From Labedaea rhizosphaerae (GTDB lineage: Bacteria > Actinomycetota > Actinomycetes > Mycobacteriales > Pseudonocardiaceae): a stretch of DNA of 64,000 bases. The position numbers were made by a program, and so were the translations under genes. Below, piece by piece: positions 60,929 to 64,000 of this stretch; the stretch's first letter is position 1, and each line of letters opens with the position of its first letter. The notes beneath the pieces were generated by a model that was given only the letters and a program-made list of their open reading frames with translations, made no database searches and was not told the origin of the DNA. The stretch covers positions 62,001-126,000 of the forward strand of contig NZ_SNXZ01000006.1 of the NCBI RefSeq assembly GCF_004362825.1. Direction: 5' to 3'.

Positions 60929-60967
60929 GGAAAGCCCCCGCCGGCCCTCGCTCGGCGGGGGCTTTCC
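60929..60967. terminator. Intrinsic-type terminator hairpin after ahcY
   Basis: A 14-bp perfect stem (GGAAAGCCCCCGCC at 60929-60942 with GGCGGGGGCTTTCC at 60954-60967) and an 11-nt loop, 11 nt after the ahcY stop and 6 nt before the convergent alpha-galactosidase stop. No T-run follows on either strand, as usual in high-GC actinomycetes; it could stop transcription from both sides. Confidence 0.85.
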
Positions 60968-60973
60968 GCTATG

Positions 60974-62602
60974 TCACACGGGCAGCGACCAGGTCTGGTT
61001 GACCTGGAACGACCCGCACGGCCACACCACGAGCTTCGTCAGGTCGGCTGATGAGCCGCCGTACGCGTCGAGGCAGGTGCCGGACGCGCCGTTAACCAGC
61101 GCGCCGGATTGCTGGTAGGTCCACTTTTGCGCGGTGGACCCGGTGCACGTCGACAGCACGGCCGCGCTGCCGTCCGCGGTGCCCGACGCGGTGAGGCACT
61201 TGCCGAGCGTGCGCAGCGTGGCGTCGGTGCCGACCGCCCACCGCTGGTTCGCGTTGCCGGTGCAGCCGTACAACACGATCGCGGTGCCGTCCGCTGTGCC
61301 GCTGTTGGTGTCGTCGACGCACTTGCCGCCGATTCCTTCGATCTGGCCGGTCGGTGTGACGCCGCAGCCGGCGCCCTTCGTCACCCGGAAGACCGCGGTG
61401 CCGTGCGCGGGCACCGCGGCCGACAACGCGCCGGTCGTGGTCGACGTCGCACCGGTCCACAGGTTCTTCACCGACGACGTGCAGGTGCCGGTGATCCCGA
61501 TCGCGGTGGTCGACGTGGTGAGCGTGGCCGTCGCGGCACCGCGGTTGAGCAGGGCCACCGCGCGGTCACCGTTGGCCAGCGGCTTGACGAGGACTTCGGC
61601 GGTGCCGGACGTCGACACCCGTGCCGCCTGCTTGCCGAGCGGGTCCTTGTCGAGCGCGATCAAGTCGCGATTTCCGGCCGTGGCAAGGGAAGTGGCGTCC
61701 ATCGCGGGCACGTCGACGGACAGGATCAGCGGCGCGGACATCATCGCCCACAACGCCATCTGGCTGCGTGACTCGTCGGCGGTGAGGGCGTCGCCGGTGA
61801 TCAGGAAGTCGGGGTCGTTCCAGTGGTTCGGGCCCGCGTAGCGCTGCAACGGGACGTTGTAGGAGTAGTTCGTCATGACGCTGCCCCACCGGTTGGTGCT
61901 GCCGTGCACGGCGATGTCCCAGCCTTCGCGCCAGAGCTGGCCGTACTGCGGCAGCCACGACAGCGTGCGGTACCAATCCGGGTTCTGGCAGCAGAAGTAG
62001 GCGGGTGCCGACTCGGAGAACGCGATCCGCCGGCCCGACGCGGCCAGCGCCGCGCTCTGCTGGGCGTAGAGGTCGCGGTAGGTCTGTTCCTTGGTCTTGC
62101 CCTGCGCGGTCGGGACGTTGCAACCGTCGAGTTTCAGGTAGTCCACGCCCCACGCGGCGAAGAGGTTGGCGTCCTGGGTGAAGTGGCCCATGCTGCCGGG
62201 GTAGCCGCCGCACGTGCTGGTGCCCGCGTCCTCGTAGATGCCGAACTTCAGGCCCTCGGCGTGCAGGTGATCGCCCAGCCACTTCATGCCGTGCGGGAAC
62301 TTGACGGTGTCGGCGACGAGGTTGCCCGCGGCGTCCCGGCTGTGGGTCATCCAGCAGTCGTCGACGGTCACGGTGTCGTAGCCCTTGGCGGCGAGGCCGC
62401 TGCTGACCAGCGCGTCCGCGTTGGGGACCATGACGTCTTCGGAGACGCCGCATTCGTAGCGGGCCCAGTTGTTGAAGCCCATGGGCGGGGTCGGGGCCAG
62501 GTTGTCGCCGTTGTCCGCGCTCGGTGTCGCGGCCACGGCTTCGGGTGTCACCAGCAACGCCGGGAGCAGCAGCAGCCCGGCCAGGATCGGGAGCACACGC
62601 AT
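60974..62602 (-). CDS. Secreted GH27 alpha-galactosidase with ricin-type lectin domain
   Basis: 542 aa from ATG 62602 (GGTGGTGATCGA leader). Sec signal MRVLPILAGLLLLPALLVTPEAVAA. The GH27 barrel has PTPPMGFNNWARYECGV, TVTVDDCWM, GVDYLKLDGCNVP (nucleophile Asp) and HWNDPDFLITGD (acid/base region), and is followed by a short beta-sandwich. About 410-542 is a CBM13/ricin-B domain with QxW-type repeats (NQRWAV, AQKWTY, NQTWSL). It releases galactose from plant or microbial galactans outside the cell. An inverted repeat lies upstream. It is accessory in character compared with its neighbours. Confidence 0.93.
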   Translation of the reverse strand: MRVLPILAGLLLLPALLVTPEAVAATPSADNGDNLAPTPPMGFNNWARYECGVSEDVMVPNADALVSSGLAAKGYDTVTVDDCWMTHSRDAAGNLVADTVKFPHGMKWLGDHLHAEGLKFGIYEDAGTSTCGGYPGSMGHFTQDANLFAAWGVDYLKLDGCNVPTAQGKTKEQTYRDLYAQQSAALAASGRRIAFSESAPAYFCCQNPDWYRTLSWLPQYGQLWREGWDIAVHGSTNRWGSVMTNYSYNVPLQRYAGPNHWNDPDFLITGDALTADESRSQMALWAMMSAPLILSVDVPAMDATSLATAGNRDLIALDKDPLGKQAARVSTSGTAEVLVKPLANGDRAVALLNRGAATATLTTSTTAIGITGTCTSSVKNLWTGATSTTTGALSAAVPAHGTAVFRVTKGAGCGVTPTGQIEGIGGKCVDDTNSGTADGTAIVLYGCTGNANQRWAVGTDATLRTLGKCLTASGTADGSAAVLSTCTGSTAQKWTYQQSGALVNGASGTCLDAYGGSSADLTKLVVWPCGSFQVNQTWSLPV

Positions 62603-62650
62603 TCGATCACCACCACGGTGTGGGAGCAGGGACCTCGACGGTAGCTGCTC

Positions 62651-62686
62651 GAAGATGATCGAAAAACCTCCATTCGAATCATCTTC
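62651..62686. promoter_or_regulatory. Long inverted repeat upstream of the alpha-galactosidase
   Basis: GAAGATGATCGAA (62651-62663) and TTCGAATCATCTTC (62673-62686) are inverted arms (one base missing in one), with 9 nt between. The AT-rich site is 48-84 nt upstream of the start, in the promoter or 5' leader. Size and position suit a LacI-type sugar-responsive repressor. Confidence 0.6.
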
Positions 62687-62844
62687 AATCAGGTGGCTCA
62701 GCGTGGGACAGTGAGGTGGAAAGCTTGGCTGAACGAACCTCACGGCCCGGTGGGTAGTCCGGGCGGTCGTGTCACGCGGCTCGTTGTCCCGCCCCGGCGG
62801 GAAACCAGGGCAGCCAGGGTGATGCCCCATGCCCTGGAGTACCG

Positions 62845-63270
62845 ATGTCCGCGACCTTTTCCGTGTTCCACGACGGCCAGTTCTGGGTCGGCGTCCTCGA
62901 ACTGCACGACGAAGACGGCGTGCGCGCCGCCCGGCACGTGTTCGGACCCGAACCCGGCAACGCCGAACTTCTGGAGTTCTGCACAGGCTCGGGTTTCCTG
63001 GACCTGTCCAGGCAGGCGCACGCCGCGCCGTTGGTGCCCGAGGACCAGCGCCCCGTCCGCAAGCTCAACCCGAAACGCCTGGCCCGCGCCGCCCGCAAGG
63101 CCCTGGAAGATCAGCCGGTCGGCACGGCGGCCCAGCGCGCGCTCAAGGAGTCATTCGTCGAGCACGCAGCCGGCGCGAAAGCCCAACGCAAACAGCGCCG
63201 CGAAGCCGCCAAGGAACGCCGTCGCGACATGGCCAGGGCGAAGGCCAAAGCCAAGCACCGCGGCCACTGA
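62845..63270 (+). CDS. YjdF-family (DUF2992) protein
   Basis: 141 aa. SATFSVFHDGQFWVGVLELHDEDGVRAARHVFGPEPGNAELLEFC is the YjdF/DUF2992 opening, and the C-terminus is a long Lys/Arg/Ala helix (AAGAKAQRKQRREAAKERRRDMARAKAKAKHRGH) likely to bind nucleic acid. In Firmicutes yjdF is controlled by a riboswitch; no such element is visible here. ATG 62845 has GGAG 6 nt upstream. Function unknown. Cassette C lies downstream, reading toward it. Confidence 0.82.
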   Translation: MSATFSVFHDGQFWVGVLELHDEDGVRAARHVFGPEPGNAELLEFCTGSGFLDLSRQAHAAPLVPEDQRPVRKLNPKRLARAARKALEDQPVGTAAQRALKESFVEHAAGAKAQRKQRREAAKERRRDMARAKAKAKHRGH

Positions 63271-63311
63271 CCGAACTTTCCCGCGCGCGTAGACCAGACC
63301 CCTGCCCTCCC

Positions 63312-63402
63312 GGGGGCACCCCTTGAGACCCATTCTATCGGGGGTTGACCTGCGATAACGGGCAAAGGTGAAATCTGTGGACAACCACCCGCCTGTGGAG
63401 AA
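63312..63402 (-). promoter_or_regulatory. DnaA-box-like promoter cassette C
   Basis: On the minus strand: TTCTCCACAGG (63402-63392), a 7-nt gap, TTGTCCACAGATT (63384-63372), and TAGAAT (63337-63332) 34 nt on, then a GGGGTGCCCCC hairpin (63322-63312) and a GC-rich run, paralleling cassette A. It points away from tmk and into the 3' end of the YjdF-like gene, so it would make an antisense or small RNA. Confidence 0.6.
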
Positions 63403-63446
63403 CCGCACCCGCGAGCGGCGAACAGCGGGCGGCTAGGGTCTGGCGC

Positions 63447-64000
63447 GTGGGGCGACTGATCGTCATCGAGGGCCTGGACGGCGCCGGCAAGCGCACGCTC
63501 GCCAACGGCCTGACCGCCGCGCTCACCGCCGAGGGCGCGACGGTGACCGCGCGTGCCTTCCCGCGCTACGGCGTCGACGTGCACGCGGACCTGGTCCACG
63601 ACGGCCTGCACGGCCGGCTCGGCGGCCTCGGCGACGAGGTCTACGGCATGGCCGTGCTCTACGCCCTCGACCGCCACGGCGCCGCCGACGAGATCCGCAA
63701 GGCCCTGGGCCAGCACGACGTCGTCCTGCTCGACCGTTACGTCGCGTCCAACGCCGCTTACGGCGCCGCGCGGTTGCACCAGGACGCGCACGGTGAGTTC
63801 GTCGACTGGGTGCGGGCCATCGAGATCGAGCGGTTCGGCTGCCCCGTGCCCGACCTGCAGCTGCTCCTGCGCGTGTCCGCCGAGGTCGCCGCCGAGCGCG
63901 CGGCCGGGCGGGAGCGCACGGAGCGTGCCCGCGACACCTGGGAGACCGACAACGACCTGCAGGCGCGGTGCGCGGCGGTCTACGACGGGCTGGCCGAGCG
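63447..64000 (+). CDS. tmk: Thymidylate kinase (5' part; runs off the window)
   Basis: 184 codons present. It phosphorylates dTMP to dTDP. IEGLDGAGKRTLANGL (8-23) is the P-loop with the GKRT variant typical of actinobacterial enzymes, FPRYG binds dTMP, and DRYVASNAAYGAARLH (about 91-106) is the DR-motif helix. GTG 63447 is exactly 7 nt after TAGGGT (63434-63439), so it looks leaderless. The end is missing because the window stops at 64000; mtrAB would follow in the mycobacterial order. Confidence 0.94.
   Translation, partial: MGRLIVIEGLDGAGKRTLANGLTAALTAEGATVTARAFPRYGVDVHADLVHDGLHGRLGGLGDEVYGMAVLYALDRHGAADEIRKALGQHDVVLLDRYVASNAAYGAARLHQDAHGEFVDWVRAIEIERFGCPVPDLQLLLRVSAEVAAERAAGRERTERARDTWETDNDLQARCAAVYDGLAE

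Noticed and set aside
62750-62844. yjdF-type riboswitch before the YjdF-like gene
   Set aside because: No recognisable conserved core; known examples are from Firmicutes.

Overview
The window is 64 kb of very GC-rich DNA with tightly packed genes, many GTG starts, 4-bp ATGA/GTGA stop-start overlaps and strong GC third-position bias. Gene content (WhiB, F420 genes fbiA/fbiB, WbbL-type rhamnosyltransferase, LCP proteins, DUF3499) marks a mycelial or nocardioform actinomycete. The order of the housekeeping genes follows the Mycobacterium tuberculosis segment from purK/purE/fadE25 through rmlD, wbbL, manC, fbiA/fbiB, whiB2, pmmA, manA, the APC permease, sahH and tmk. A family such as Pseudonocardiaceae is an inference; no rRNA or tRNA gene is present to test it.

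Layout. 0.1-3.4 kb: an ECF sigma factor fused to its own zinc anti-sigma-like module and an outer-surface region, then a degenerate GGDEF-like protein. 3.5-5.9 kb: two tandem GT87 membrane mannosyltransferases. 5.9-7.6 kb: purK-purE. 7.6-12.8 kb: a chimeric regulator divergent from a serine hydrolase, then an acyl-CoA ligase divergent from a FadE25-type dehydrogenase. 13.1-15.5 kb: a Tat-exported cytokinin-dehydrogenase-like flavoprotein coupled to an unknown protein. 15.5-20.5 kb: SDR, TIGR03089 protein, lipoprotein and two LCP ligases. 20.7-22.6 kb: rmlB-rmlD. 22.6-25.5 kb: phosphatase, TetR module and VOC proteins. 27.1-35.0 kb: six glycosyltransferase genes ending in wbbL. 35.3-42.1 kb: manC, a HhH glycosylase, the M50-fbiA-fbiB-NUDIX operon and whiB. 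42.2-51.3 kb: a giant GT2 membrane protein, DUF3499, pmmA/manB, Trm112-like, TobH-like and manA. 51.3-64 kb: CDF and APC transporters, a Vgb-like lyase, MutL-like protein, a membrane hydrolase, ahcY, a GH27 alpha-galactosidase, a YjdF-like protein and the start of tmk.

How it works together. rmlB/rmlD make dTDP-rhamnose; manA, pmmA and manC make GDP-mannose; WbbL, the other glycosyltransferases, the GT87 enzymes and the LCP proteins then build and attach cell-wall polysaccharide. fbiA and fbiB complete coenzyme F420. purK/purE and ahcY supply purine synthesis and the methyl cycle.

The unexplained structure is mostly intergenic. (1) A family of 22-bp tandem repeats with a GGGACAC core forms arrays just 3' of three unrelated genes, always in the same orientation relative to the upstream gene. 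(2) A cassette of two DnaA-box-like 9-mers followed at a fixed 33-34 nt by a -10-like hexamer occurs three times (52.5, 56.6 and 63.4 kb). (3) Perfect palindromes lie beside regulators, including a 22-bp TetR operator next to an orphan TetR C-terminal half. (4) There are two decayed genes: an IS481-type transposase tail and an HTH-nucleotidyltransferase.
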